Shown here: piece by piece, positions 1 to 10,061 of the stretch | Position numbering within the stretch: the first letter of the stretch is position 1 | How the letters are laid out: each line of letters begins with the position of its first letter | Source: Saprospiraceae bacterium | GTDB lineage: Bacteria; Bacteroidota; Bacteroidia; Chitinophagales; Saprospiraceae | Direction: 5' to 3' | Assembly: GCA_016714985.1 (NCBI GenBank) | Contig: JADKBS010000003.1 | Span: 539,660-603,659 of the forward strand | Length of the DNA: 64,000 nucleotides | Notes under the pieces: generated by a model | Database searches by the model: none | What the model saw: the letters and a program-made list of their open reading frames with translations, nothing else | What the model was told of the DNA's origin: nothing | Made by a program: the position numbers and the translations under genes

Positions 1-1
1 C

Positions 2-430
2 GCCAACAACGACGCCAATGCACTGCCGAACTCCTACACTGCCAACGCCGGCAACGTGTTCGTACGTGTAGAGAACGCACAGGGCTGCTACGCTACGGCA
101 ACCATCACGTTGACCGTGAGGAGCAAGCCTGACTTCACATTGGCATTGGCTACGATTTGCCCAGGCAACAATCCAGAGGTGACCATCAGCGGCCTGATGA
201 ACGGCGACCCGACGCTTTCAATGACGAGCGTCAACGGTGGCACCTTCAACCCTTACGATGCTTCTCCGCCAAACATTACGACGGCAGATGGCCTCATCTT
301 GAACGCTACGAACACCATCACCGTCCGCAACCAGTTTGGCTGCGAAACTGCGAAGACCATCGTAGTTCCGAACATCACGCCACTCGTTTGCCCACCGGTG
401 AACGTGACGGTAAGGCGTGCTGGCGAGTAA
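2..430 (+). CDS. C-terminal part of a large extracellular repeat protein (5' end outside window)
   Basis: The frame is open from the first bases of the window to a TAA at 428-430, so only the last 142 residues are seen. They read as beta-rich, Ig-like repeat sequence with conserved Gly-Cys pairs (GCYATATITLTV, then FGCETAKTIVV), like the modules of Bacteroidota surface adhesins. The end (CPPVNVTVRRAGE) does not look like a T9SS type A or type B sorting domain, which such proteins normally carry, so the 3' end may be frameshifted or truncated. A hairpin terminator follows about 80 bases later, so it is probably the last gene of its transcript. Its style resembles the SprB-like part of the next gene. 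Function beyond 'surface protein' is not recognisable. Confidence 0.7.
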   Translation, partial: ANNDANALPNSYTANAGNVFVRVENAQGCYATATITLTVRSKPDFTLALATICPGNNPEVTISGLMNGDPTLSMTSVNGGTFNPYDASPPNITTADGLILNATNTITVRNQFGCETAKTIVVPNITPLVCPPVNVTVRRAGE

Positions 431-511
431 TGACGTAACCATGAAAGTACCGTGCGGCAGGGTGGGGCTAGTCCCCAGCCCTGACCGCTAACGGCAATTT
501 TTTGTGACGAC

Positions 512-562
512 GGCCACCGAAGCCGTCTCCGCTCGTGGAGCGGTTTTCGGTGGCCTTTTTTT
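512..562 (+). terminator. Rho-independent terminator
   Basis: The arms ggccaccgaa-gccg and cggtt-ttcggtggcc form a stem with a short inner hairpin (tccgctcgtggag) and are followed by seven T residues. It lies about 80 bases after the stop of the upstream surface-protein gene. Confidence 0.8.
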
Positions 563-702
563 AACCAATAAAAAACAGCCAACTGGACTAAAGAAAGGAG
601 GTGCATTTCGACCAACCGATTGAAACCAAAACCAAAACGGCAAGCCCCATTTCAACCGAAAAGATTGACCTAGCCAGCTAGGTTTTTATAAACATTAAAC
701 TG

Positions 703-3700
703 ATGAATCACGACATACTACAAGCCATCGGCCAGCGCCTCATGAGGCATGGGCTACCGTTTTTGCGCTTCGCAATGACGCTGGCTTGCCTGTTGGTCGC
801 AGTGGCCGCCCACTCGCAGCACGACGTGTCGCTGGAAAAAACCGTGGACCGGGACAGCGTGCGGGCGGGCGACACCGTGACTTGGACCCTGCGGCTCCAT
901 AACGAAAGCCTGACCAACGTGGCAGGCCTGCAAGTGCGGGACACACTGCTGCCCGGCCTCACTTATATCAGCCACAATGCTCCAAACGGCACCAACTACG
1001 ATATTGCTAACGGCATCTGGATGGTGGGCCAAGCCCTCAACGCCAATACCCCAGAACTGATTTTAACGATAAAAACACGGGTGGAATGGGAAGGAATGTA
1101 CATGAATATTGCCGAGGTGGTGGACATGGTCGGCACCGACGTGGACAGCGAACCCGATAACGAGGAACTACTCGAAGACGACATGGACAAGGCCTGCGTT
1201 TCCGTGCCCATCACGATATGCTCCAACCTTAACGACTCGGTGCGGGTCACCCTGCTGCCGATGTTCTCCAATATACAATGGTATAAAAACGGGGTGCTGG
1301 TACCTGCCAACCAAGGTGGCACACAGGACACGTTCTACATTACCTCAGCTGGTATTTTTGCTTTTACAGCTACGCAAAACGGCTGCCCTACTTTGACCTG
1401 CTGCCCCGTGGTGGTCAAGGACAGCTGCTATGACCTTGCGCTCCGCAAAACATTGGCCGTAGGCCAAAATAATACCGTGAACGTGGGCGAACTGGTGCAG
1501 TTCACCCTCGAAGTCTTCAACCAGGGCGACCTGCCTGCTCGGCTTTTTTCCCTGATTGACCACGTTGACCTCTCGTTTTTTGCCCCATTTAATACCACAA
1601 ACAACCCGCCCGGAAACACCACGGGCGATGCCTCCATACCTTATACTTGGGCAAACCTCGGCACCAACGGCAAGGTGACACTGAACGGTGAACTGGCCCC
1701 CGGCGAGTCCGTCAAATTGCCCGTGACACTAAAAGTGGCACACGGTGGCCAAGCAACCAACTTCGCAGAAATCTTCTCCGACGACGACCGTGACCAAGAC
1801 TCCCAGCCCGACTCGCAGGAGCAGGACGGCAACGGCGACAACTATACTGACAACATCATCAACAACGCCAACGGCGATGAAGACGACCACGACGGCGCCA
1901 CATTGACCATCATCGCTTCCGCACTTGGGGATTATGTCTGGAACGATGCCGACAATGATGGGCAACAAGACCCCAACGAGAACGGCGTTCCGGGCATCAT
2001 TGTCAACTTGTACAGTTCTGACTCGACCCTCATCGCCACAGACACCACTGATGCCAACGGTGGCTACTTTTTTCCCGACCTGCCGCCCGGTAACTACTAT
2101 GTGGAGTTTGAAATAAACACCGTACCACCCGGCTTCGAGCCGACCACACCGAACAGCGGCAACGACGCAACCGACAGCGACGGCGACCCCGTCAGCGGCT
2201 GGACAGACATCATCAAGATCGAACCCGGCGAGGTGGACACGACGATTGACTTCGGTATCTTCGGCGGTGAGTTTGACCTTGCGCTGAAAAAGGGCCTTGC
2301 CCCCGGCCAGTCTAGCCTCGTTGACATCGGGGACGATGTCAGGTACAGCATCAAGATTACCAACGAGGGCAACCTGCCTGCCTACCATATTGACGTGACG
2401 GACAATATCCCAACGGGCATGGCCCTTAGCCCAAACGACCCGCTTTGGACGCTGGTCGGCCCAGGCGAGGCTGTTTATGTTTTCCCTGGCCCGCTCTTGC
2501 CCGGCCAATCGGATTCTATCGAAATCATTCTTACCGTACTTTATGGTGCATCGGGCCAGCAAATTGTCAATACGGCAGAAATCAAATCTGCCGAGGACGA
2601 TGACGGCACGGTTTACACCGACCTCGATTCCACGCCCAACAACGGCAACCCAGATGAAGACGATATTGACGATGAAGCGGTCGAACTGGAACCACACGAC
2701 CCTACGGGCTGGATTTATTGCGACAAGACGGGCCGTATCATCCCAGGCGGCCGTATCACGGTAGTCGGCCCGAACGGTATCCCGAACAGCCAGGTGAACA
2801 TCATTCATGACGGCTCAGAGGGCTACTATGAGTTCTACACGGATGGTACGCCAGGTGTTTACACCCTCAGCTACTCGCATCCACTCGGGTTCCCGCTTAG
2901 CCCCAACTGCCCTGCTATGCCTGGGCCGTTTGACCCGACGGGAATGGCCAACCCGGTCATATTTGGCTCGGACACACTCAATGCGAATTATATTGAGGAT
3001 AAAACCTGTTCAGGCAACCCTTACTATACGACCTTCAACCTTGCACCGGGCGACCCTATTGTATTGCACAATAACCTCCCCGTACAGTGCATCCTCATCG
3101 CCAGCATTGTTTGCAATGATGCCAACAACAACGACATGGCTGATGCGGGCGACCAACCCATTGCGGGAGCAACGGTCAACCTGTACGACTGCGCTAACCC
3201 AACCACGCCGATAGCTTCTGTAATATCCGATTCACTTGGCCGCTACCGTTTCGACGGTCTTGACCCCGGCAGCTATCGGATAGGCTATGATTTGCCGCCC
3301 GGCATACGTCCGATATCCACGGGCGTCATTGACGCCAACGGCTTCTCGCCCTGCATCACCCTCGACTGGGGACAATGCGATACGAACACCGTCATCTGCC
3401 TCTATACCTGCCCAGATGTGAATGCGGGGCCAGATTTGGCGCATTGCAACAACACGCAATCCAGCCAACTGAGCGCTTCGGTGCCTTACGGCAATGGGGC
3501 TTTCACTTGGTCGCCTACTAACGGCCTGAGCAACCCAAACATAGCCAACCCTGTTGCAACGCCTGCTGTGACAACAACTTATACAGTGACGTTCAGCGAT
3601 GGCAGGGGCTGTGTGGACTCCGATGCCATGACCATCAGCATCGGCAACCCATCTCCGATACTCAGCTATACCCCCTGGGCCGACACGACCATTGATTGCA

Positions 3701-6700
3701 CCAGCCCCTTGCACCCTTGGGGGCCACCAACTTTTGCCGACGGCTGCGACAACGACCTGATGATCACACTTGATAGCACCGTGACGAACAACCCGTGCGG
3801 GCGGACCATCGTTCGCACCTGGACGGCTACTAACGACAACGGCAACGCTGTCAGCTTTATGCAGACCGTCAACGTGGTGGACAACACACCGCCCGTCATG
3901 GTTGCCACGCATTCGTTTTTTGGCCAAATCATGCATGGCGATACCCTGTACGCCGATTGCACCCAGATACCCTCGCTCGATTCCTTGGGCTTTTCGACAT
4001 ACGATTTTTGCTCCGCAACGACCCATAATTTCACGGAAAACGTGACACATGGCAACTGCGCCGTGGACGGCTTCCTCCAGTCCCGCTACTGCGGCTGGAC
4101 GGCCACCGATGCCTGCGGCAATACGGACAGCCTTTATTTTTGGGTCATCATCTCTGACGATGAGGCCCCGGTATTGGCCGGTGTTCCAGCCAATCTGACC
4201 TTGGCTTGCGGCCAAACGGCCCCGCCACCCCCTAGCGTGACGGCCACCGATAATTGTGGCGGCACCTTGAACGTTTCCCTCAACCAAACGCAGACCGGCA
4301 ACGGCTGCAGCACCATCATCACCCGCACTTGGACCGCTACCGATGCCTGCGGCAATGTTGCGACAGCAAGCCAAACCATACAATTGGTCATCGACAACCA
4401 GCCACCCATGCTGGTGAATATCCCAGCGAATACCAGTGGCACTTGTGGGAACATTCCACCAGTCCCCACCAATATCACTGCCACTGACAATTGCGATGCG
4501 CAAGTTGACATCAGTTTCAACGAAACCATAACAGGCAATGCCTGCAACTATACCGTGACCCGCACCTGGACGGCCACCGACGACTGCGGCCTGACCACCG
4601 TGCGCACGCAGGTCATCACCCTGACGGACGACGACTCGCCCGTGCTGATGGGCGTGCCGACCTACACCACGGCAAGCTGTGGCTATGTGCCCGCACCGCC
4701 CACGGTGACGGCCACGGATGGCTGTGACAGCAACGTGCCCGTGACTTTCAGCCAGACCCAAACGGGCATTGGTTGCAGCTATACCCTTACCCGTCGCTGG
4801 ACGGCCACCGATGACTGCGGCCATGTGACCACAGCTACACAGGTCATAAATGTAGTGGACGACCGTGGCCCGGAAATCAGGGTGACGGCACCTGCCTTGA
4901 CTTGGCTCAGCCACGGTGATACCATCATCCGGCAGTGCAACCAAGTGTTTTCGGTCAATGCCAGCAATGCCGTGTCAGTGGACTCCTGTTGTTCTACACC
5001 GCCCACGATGGTTTTCCACGAGTTCGTGAAGGCTGGCAACTGTGCCACTGATGGCTACATCCAACTCATGAACTGCGGCTGGGTGGCCACCGACTGCTGC
5101 GGCAACGTGGACAGCCTCTTCTTCACGGTCATTGTGACGGACACGATACCGCCCAAACTCTTTGGCGTACCAGACAACGTGGCATTGCCCTGCGGGCAAA
5201 CGACCGTGCCTGCCGTCCCAACGGTGGTGGCCCAGGATCCATGTACGAACAATATCCCGGTCATCTTCATGACCAACACAGTGAACACGCCAGGCGGCTA
5301 CATAGTAACAAGAACTTGGTCAGCAACCGATGGTTGTGGCAACACCGGAACAAAAAGCCAGACCATCACCGTCACACTGACAGACGTGGTGCCGCCCGTG
5401 TTGGCCAACGTGCCAGCCAACCTGAACTTGGCTTGTGGGGCAATCATTCCGCCCCCCCCGCCGATAGGAGCTGGGGGCATAACGGCCACTGATTTTTGCG
5501 ATGCAAGCGTTTCCGTCATTCTGGATGAATCCACCATTAGCGGTAATACTGGCTGCCAGACCATCACCCGCACCTGGACGGCCACCGACGATGCAGGCAA
5601 TGCCAGCACCGCTACACAGGTCATTACGTTCACAGACGGTGTAGCACCCGTACTCGCAGGAGTGCCCGCCAATGCCACAGTGGATTGCGGCAGCATACCT
5701 GTCCCAGCCAACGTGACGGCGACCGACAATTGCGATACCGATGTTATTGTCAATCTGGAAGAATCCCAAACTGGTAGCGGCTGTAACTTTACTATGACCC
5801 GTACTTGGACGGCCACCGACGACTGCGGCAATGTGGCCTCGGCACAACAAATAATCACCGTCAACGACCTTGTAAGGCCAGTATTTGCCGGGGTTTTGCC
5901 ACAAAACCTGACCTTGGCATGTAGTGCTACCATTCCAACGCCAGCTACGCTGACAGCAATGGACAACTGCGATGCGAACGTGGCAGTGACCTTCGCTGAA
6001 ACACAAAACGGTAGCGGTTGCAGCTACACCCTCACCCGTATCTGGACGGCCACCGACGACTGCAATAATTCAACCGTTGCGCAGCAAATCGTCACGGTAA
6101 ACGACACTCAAGCACCTGCATTTGTAGGCAACCTGCCACAAAACCTAACCGTTGATTGCGCAAGCATACCGACCCCGGCCACGCTGACGGCAACAGACAA
6201 CTGCGATGCAAACATAGCAGTGGTCTATAACCAAACGCAAACTGGCAGCGCCCCGGTGGGGACAGGTTGTAGCTATACCCTGACCCGCACTTGGACGGCT
6301 ACGGACGCCTGTGGTAACTCAACCGTTGCGCAGCAAATATTGACCGTATTGGACAACACGCCGCCCGTGCTGTACGCCCTGCATGCCTTCTTTGGGGAAA
6401 TACAGCATGGCGATACCTTGTATGCTGATTGCAGCCAGATACCTTCGCTCGACTCGATTGGCTTCTCGGCCACTGATGCCTGTGGCGAAGCGACCCGTAC
6501 CTTCACGGAGAACGTCGTGCGGGGCAATTGCCAAACGGATGGCTTCTTGGAGCGCCGCTACTGTGGCTGGACCGCCTCGGATGCCTGCGGCAACACGGAC
6601 AGTCTGTTCTTCACCGTCTTCATCAGCGATACCTTGGCGCCCACGCTGGTGGGCGTTCCGGGCTTTGCTACCGCCGAGTGCGGGCAAGTACCACCTTCGA

Positions 6701-8235
6701 CCGTGACGGCCATTGACAATTGTGGTCAAGCCGTGCCCGTCAGTCTGGCAGAAACTTTTAATGGGACGGGTTGCAACCGCACGCTGACCCGTACCTGGAC
6801 GGCCACTGATTCCTGTGGCAATTCAGTAACTGCTTCTCAAACCATCGCATTGAGCGATACGGAACCGCCTGTATTTGTTGAGGCACTGCCACAAAACGTG
6901 GTGCTGCAATGCCTTGAGAACATTCCGGCCCCGGCAACCCTCACCGCAATGGATGGCTGTGATGGCGACTTGGAGGTAGCATTTCAACAAAACCAAACGG
7001 GGACGGGGTGCGACTATACCCTGACCCGTACTTGGACCGCCACTGATGCCTGCGGCAATGCCGTATCGCATGTGCAGGTCATCACGGTTTCCGATACGGC
7101 CACGCTGGGAATTGAATTTGCCGACCCACAATTGGCGGGCATGAACAGTGGCGATACGCTGTTCCTTCCATGCAACGAACCAGCCTTGTTCGACATGAGC
7201 GATGCTTTCGCCTTGGGAGGCTGTAGCCAAGCCACGATAGTCTTTACCGAGAGTGGCGTGCAACCGGGCAACTGCTTGGCCAGCCAACTTGGGGGCGATG
7301 GGTTCATCAACATAGCGCACTGCACTTGGACGGCCACCGACTCTTGCGGCAACACAGCCTCTATTACCCTGCACATCGCAACAGTGGACCATGAATCACC
7401 TGTTTTCAGCAACGTGCCACAAGATGTGACGATTGGTTGCAATGAGCCATTGCCGCCGTGCGGCGAACCTACTGTTACCGATAATTGCGGGGAGGTGATT
7501 ATGAGTCAAAGCACGGCCACCGTGCAGACTGCCGGAGGCTACGACCGAATTTGCACTTGGCGTGCAACGGATGGTTGCGGGAATTCATCCTTGGCGACCC
7601 GTACCATTCATGTGATTGGGAATGCAGCACCTTTCATCAGCGAAGCACCTGCCGACACGGTCATCTACCTCGCCAATGGCGGAGCGATACCACCTGCGGC
7701 CAATGTGACGGCAACGGAGGGCTGCCCCGCCGAGGCGCTAACGGTGACGTACCATGAAACGGCAGAGCAATTGGGCACCGATGGCTGCATGACGAGGCTG
7801 ACCCGCACTTGGACTGCGACTACTTCCGCTGGCGTTGCGCTGTTACGGCAGCAGAAAATCACAATCATTGGTTCCAACAACGCTACCGTCGCAGCGGTTG
7901 CGGCGGATACTTGCAGCCAGCGGGGTGGGGGCCATTGTTCTGGCACCGCCAAGCTATGCATACGCATGGTCGAACGGCGCAACGGGATTCAACCTAAGCA
8001 ATATAGACGCAGGTACCTACACCGTGACAGCAACGAATGCCACTTGCCAAAAGGTGCTCAGCGTCATCGTGCCGAATATTCAGATACCGCTGACGATAAC
8101 TGCCATCAGCACAACGCCGCAGACTTGCAATGGACTCAATGGGACGGCCTCCATTGCGCCAGCAACCTACACTTACCAATGGAGCGATGGTGGCGCTGGA
8201 GCCAACCGGACTGGCCTTGGCGCAGGAAGCTATAA
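703..8235 (+). CDS. Giant T9SS surface protein, N-terminal part (DUF11, SdrD-B-like, HYR-like modules); frame lost near 7920
   Basis: Signal peptide at about residues 1-38 (hydrophobic FAMTLACLLVAVAAHSQ). Then DUF11-like modules at about 42-140, 245-380 and 527-640, each opening with a (Y/F)DLAL(R/K)K- or DVSLEK-like strand. SdrD-B-like modules lie at about 408-525 (LGDYVWNDADNDGQQDP) and 800-880. A PKD-like stretch follows near 905-970, then 17 tandem HYR-like modules with the recurring core TRTWTATDxCGN. The reading is convincing to about codon 2406 (AVAADTCSQ). After that this frame gives low-quality sequence to the stop at 8235, while the next frame continues the protein to a T9SS sorting domain at 9706. 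The real product is therefore about 3000 residues, exported by Sec and T9SS and attached to or released from the cell surface. Adhesion is the likely role, by family only. Confidence 0.85.
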   Translation: MNHDILQAIGQRLMRHGLPFLRFAMTLACLLVAVAAHSQHDVSLEKTVDRDSVRAGDTVTWTLRLHNESLTNVAGLQVRDTLLPGLTYISHNAPNGTNYDIANGIWMVGQALNANTPELILTIKTRVEWEGMYMNIAEVVDMVGTDVDSEPDNEELLEDDMDKACVSVPITICSNLNDSVRVTLLPMFSNIQWYKNGVLVPANQGGTQDTFYITSAGIFAFTATQNGCPTLTCCPVVVKDSCYDLALRKTLAVGQNNTVNVGELVQFTLEVFNQGDLPARLFSLIDHVDLSFFAPFNTTNNPPGNTTGDASIPYTWANLGTNGKVTLNGELAPGESVKLPVTLKVAHGGQATNFAEIFSDDDRDQDSQPDSQEQDGNGDNYTDNIINNANGDEDDHDGATLTIIASALGDYVWNDADNDGQQDPNENGVPGIIVNLYSSDSTLIATDTTDANGGYFFPDLPPGNYYVEFEINTVPPGFEPTTPNSGNDATDSDGDPVSGWTDIIKIEPGEVDTTIDFGIFGGEFDLALKKGLAPGQSSLVDIGDDVRYSIKITNEGNLPAYHIDVTDNIPTGMALSPNDPLWTLVGPGEAVYVFPGPLLPGQSDSIEIILTVLYGASGQQIVNTAEIKSAEDDDGTVYTDLDSTPNNGNPDEDDIDDEAVELEPHDPTGWIYCDKTGRIIPGGRITVVGPNGIPNSQVNIIHDGSEGYYEFYTDGTPGVYTLSYSHPLGFPLSPNCPAMPGPFDPTGMANPVIFGSDTLNANYIEDKTCSGNPYYTTFNLAPGDPIVLHNNLPVQCILIASIVCNDANNNDMADAGDQPIAGATVNLYDCANPTTPIASVISDSLGRYRFDGLDPGSYRIGYDLPPGIRPISTGVIDANGFSPCITLDWGQCDTNTVICLYTCPDVNAGPDLAHCNNTQSSQLSASVPYGNGAFTWSPTNGLSNPNIANPVATPAVTTTYTVTFSDGRGCVDSDAMTISIGNPSPILSYTPWADTTIDCTSPLHPWGPPTFADGCDNDLMITLDSTVTNNPCGRTIVRTWTATNDNGNAVSFMQTVNVVDNTPPVMVATHSFFGQIMHGDTLYADCTQIPSLDSLGFSTYDFCSATTHNFTENVTHGNCAVDGFLQSRYCGWTATDACGNTDSLYFWVIISDDEAPVLAGVPANLTLACGQTAPPPPSVTATDNCGGTLNVSLNQTQTGNGCSTIITRTWTATDACGNVATASQTIQLVIDNQPPMLVNIPANTSGTCGNIPPVPTNITATDNCDAQVDISFNETITGNACNYTVTRTWTATDDCGLTTVRTQVITLTDDDSPVLMGVPTYTTASCGYVPAPPTVTATDGCDSNVPVTFSQTQTGIGCSYTLTRRWTATDDCGHVTTATQVINVVDDRGPEIRVTAPALTWLSHGDTIIRQCNQVFSVNASNAVSVDSCCSTPPTMVFHEFVKAGNCATDGYIQLMNCGWVATDCCGNVDSLFFTVIVTDTIPPKLFGVPDNVALPCGQTTVPAVPTVVAQDPCTNNIPVIFMTNTVNTPGGYIVTRTWSATDGCGNTGTKSQTITVTLTDVVPPVLANVPANLNLACGAIIPPPPPIGAGGITATDFCDASVSVILDESTISGNTGCQTITRTWTATDDAGNASTATQVITFTDGVAPVLAGVPANATVDCGSIPVPANVTATDNCDTDVIVNLEESQTGSGCNFTMTRTWTATDDCGNVASAQQIITVNDLVRPVFAGVLPQNLTLACSATIPTPATLTAMDNCDANVAVTFAETQNGSGCSYTLTRIWTATDDCNNSTVAQQIVTVNDTQAPAFVGNLPQNLTVDCASIPTPATLTATDNCDANIAVVYNQTQTGSAPVGTGCSYTLTRTWTATDACGNSTVAQQILTVLDNTPPVLYALHAFFGEIQHGDTLYADCSQIPSLDSIGFSATDACGEATRTFTENVVRGNCQTDGFLERRYCGWTASDACGNTDSLFFTVFISDTLAPTLVGVPGFATAECGQVPPSTVTAIDNCGQAVPVSLAETFNGTGCNRTLTRTWTATDSCGNSVTASQTIALSDTEPPVFVEALPQNVVLQCLENIPAPATLTAMDGCDGDLEVAFQQNQTGTGCDYTLTRTWTATDACGNAVSHVQVITVSDTATLGIEFADPQLAGMNSGDTLFLPCNEPALFDMSDAFALGGCSQATIVFTESGVQPGNCLASQLGGDGFINIAHCTWTATDSCGNTASITLHIATVDHESPVFSNVPQDVTIGCNEPLPPCGEPTVTDNCGEVIMSQSTATVQTAGGYDRICTWRATDGCGNSSLATRTIHVIGNAAPFISEAPADTVIYLANGGAIPPAANVTATEGCPAEALTVTYHETAEQLGTDGCMTRLTRTWTATTSAGVALLRQQKITIIGSNNATVAAVAADTCSQRGGGHCSGTAKLCIRMVERRNGIQPKQYRRRYLHRDSNECHLPKGAQRHRAEYSDTADDNCHQHNAADLQWTQWDGLHCASNLHLPMERWWRWSQPDWPWRRKL
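3670..7870 (+). repeat. 17 tandem HYR-like modules of two kinds
   Basis: Thirteen short modules of about 75-85 residues share (V/L)xGVPxNxTxxCG, TATDNCD and TRTWTATDxCGN. Four longer modules of about 92-100 residues share GDTLYxxC, NCxxDGF/Y and CxWTATDxCGNxDSLFF. By my reading the order is S-L-SSS-L-SSSSS-L-SS-L-SS. The regular Cys placement suggests disulfide-stabilised beta-sandwich domains. Confidence 0.8.
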
Positions 8236-9706
8236 CGTGACTGCGACCAATGGGCCTGCTGGCCCTGGCACTTGCGAAACGGTGTTCGTTGTGAATATCG
8301 AAAATGGCTGCGAATGTGAGCCTGCAGTGCTTAACTCACTGACAAAGACCGATGCAGGCTGCGGGCAAGCAAATGGCACTGCTAATTTGAACATCACCAA
8401 TGTGTCAAGCTACGGCTTCCTTTGGACGCCAGACCTCGGCGTATCGAATGGCTTTGGCAATGCCCGCACGGGGCTGCCTGCTGGGCACTACGTGGTGCTG
8501 GCAACTTATGAGGGGAACAACAGTTGCGTGGAGAAATACGAGTTCGATATTTTCGACGATTGCCCCAAATGTGCGCCTGTGTTCCCAGTAGCGGCCATGA
8601 CAGTAGAAGTGAATGAAGCACCAGCGAGGGTCTGCTTGCCAGTGCCGCTGTCGGTTGCCATGCAGATGGAACTGAGGGTGGATGGCCAGCTATATGACCG
8701 CAAGCCACAAGCTTGTGACCCCGAACTCGTGGATGTGTATGGGTTTACGCCCATCCCGACTGGACTGTTGCAGGTAAGCTGGCAAATTGGCTCCGATACG
8801 TTCTACACTTTGGTCAACGACCTCGGCACTGTGGCCAATTTCATGAACCATTTGGATGCCTATGGCAACTGGCATTTCGATGCCAACAAGAGACTGTTTG
8901 TGACCGACAATGTGAAAGTCGGCAGCTACGGCAAACTTCAGGTGACGCACTTAGAAACGGGCGCTGCCTATTCGAGCTTGTTGAAACAGGCAAAGGCACC
9001 GCTTGGCACATCCATCGGTTTGGCCGAAGGCCAGCACCTGATCACGGTCACCAACCCTTCGACGGGTTGTGCGGATTCATTGCTGGTGAACGTAGTGGTG
9101 AACGATATTGTCGTAGCTGTGCCCGACCAAACGGAACTTGAAGCCAGTTCCGGGCTTCAACCCGACCAGTTGCGTACCCGTCAGGGTGAGGCCGTGAAGG
9201 GTGATGTGCTTTCCAACGACGTGCTGAACCGTTCGGCCAAGCAGTTGCGCATTGCGCAGCAACCCGCCAACGGCACGGCATGGGTGAACGTGGACAACAC
9301 GGTGAGCTACCGGCCATTGGTCGAATACTGCAATAGCTACGAAGGCAGTGCCCCGGATGTGTTTACTTACGAAATCTGCTTCGACGACGGTACCAAACTG
9401 CAAGCGACGGTAAGGGTGGATGTGGAATGTGTGGAGGACGAACTTCCTTCACAAAGCATCGTGCTGTACCCGAACCCGGCAAGCAGCTTTGCATACTTGG
9501 ACATATCGCCATTGGCGGGCCAGGCAGTAAGTGTGCAGGTATATAGCAACCTCGGCAGGATGGTAAGGCAAGTGAGTCTGCCAGAAGCAACTACGACGCC
9601 CGTCCGCTTGGAATTGGGTGGCTTACCATCAGGGCATTATGGCGTTTGGATAAAGCCAATAGAAGGCAAGGCGTTTGTTCGGCAGTTGATTATTGCTGAA
9701 AATTAA
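7835..9706 (+). CDS. Giant T9SS surface protein, C-terminal part with SprB-like repeats and T9SS sorting domain
   Basis: This frame continues the protein that starts at 703; its real sequence begins near 7922, and the first 28 or so codons from 7835 are spurious. Seen in order: SprB-like repeats (AYAWSNGATGFNLSNIDAG, YTYQWSDGG, YGFLWTPDLG, each ending in a GxYxVxAT strand); a region of unknown fold; a cadherin-like/Big_9-type module near 9180-9430 (VKGDVLSNDVL, then FTYEICFDDG); and a C-terminal sorting domain from about 9460 (IVLYPNPASSFAYLDI, ending GHYGVWIKPIEGKAFVRQLI). The PNPA motif and the final L(P)SGxYxV strand are typical of T9SS type A sorting signals. SprB repeats are known from the gliding adhesin SprB. 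A role in adhesion is inference. Confidence 0.85.
   Translation: MRCYGSRKSQSLVPTTLPSQRLRRILAASGVGAIVLAPPSYAYAWSNGATGFNLSNIDAGTYTVTATNATCQKVLSVIVPNIQIPLTITAISTTPQTCNGLNGTASIAPATYTYQWSDGGAGANRTGLGAGSYNVTATNGPAGPGTCETVFVVNIENGCECEPAVLNSLTKTDAGCGQANGTANLNITNVSSYGFLWTPDLGVSNGFGNARTGLPAGHYVVLATYEGNNSCVEKYEFDIFDDCPKCAPVFPVAAMTVEVNEAPARVCLPVPLSVAMQMELRVDGQLYDRKPQACDPELVDVYGFTPIPTGLLQVSWQIGSDTFYTLVNDLGTVANFMNHLDAYGNWHFDANKRLFVTDNVKVGSYGKLQVTHLETGAAYSSLLKQAKAPLGTSIGLAEGQHLITVTNPSTGCADSLLVNVVVNDIVVAVPDQTELEASSGLQPDQLRTRQGEAVKGDVLSNDVLNRSAKQLRIAQQPANGTAWVNVDNTVSYRPLVEYCNSYEGSAPDVFTYEICFDDGTKLQATVRVDVECVEDELPSQSIVLYPNPASSFAYLDISPLAGQAVSVQVYSNLGRMVRQVSLPEATTTPVRLELGGLPSGHYGVWIKPIEGKAFVRQLIIAEN
7895..7935 (+). 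other. Frameshift site in the giant surface-protein gene
   Basis: Upstream codons are in the frame of 703 and read cleanly to DTCSQ at about 7920. Downstream codons read cleanly one base later (GVGAIVLAPPSYAYAWSNG). The switch falls in a G-rich run, cggggtggggg, at 7921-7931. One extra G would explain it. It could be a sequencing error or a true inactivating indel. Confidence 0.8.
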
Positions 9707-10061
9707 TGCTCACAATCGGGGTGCCTCCCTAATAAGTTGGCACTTTTGTACTTCTGGCCGTTAGCTGTTGGCCATTGGCTTTTGGCAAAGGCCAACAGCA
9801 ATTTCAAATGGACAAAACCTGGCGCCCCAGCGTATGATTTATACGATAAGCCGCCATGTCGCAATCAAGCGGCATGGCGGCTTGAAGTTTTTGGACTTCG
9901 AAAACTGCTATTTGTACTTTTTTTGTTTGAAAACCCTGTGAAAATCTGCATTGGTTTTGTCTAATCAATTGAAACACATACATTTGGCGGCTTGCTAAAA
10001 AGGTAAATGCCCGGAGAAACAACTCGCCGTGCATTGAACCAAACATACTATTCAAACGACT
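9707..10061. other. Gene-free spacer with two hairpins
   Basis: No credible gene. A word-type hairpin has perfect 10-nt arms gctgttggcc (9764-9773) and ggccaacagc (9790-9799). A second stem (aagccgccatg at 9848-9858 with catggcggctt at 9873-9883) is followed by a weak T run and could terminate the upstream transcript. Confidence 0.5.
9848..9893 (+). terminator. Possible terminator after the giant surface-protein gene
   Basis: An 11-bp perfect stem (aagccgccatg/catggcggctt) with a 14-nt loop is followed by gaagttttt. The T run is short and interrupted, so the call is moderate. Confidence 0.5.

Noticed and set aside
1729..4944. Long minus-strand open frames of 359 and 570 codons opposite the giant surface-protein gene
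   Set aside because: They mirror the codon periodicity of the Thr/Asp/Gly-rich plus-strand gene, have no domains and contain repeated nonsense that follows the HYR repeats.
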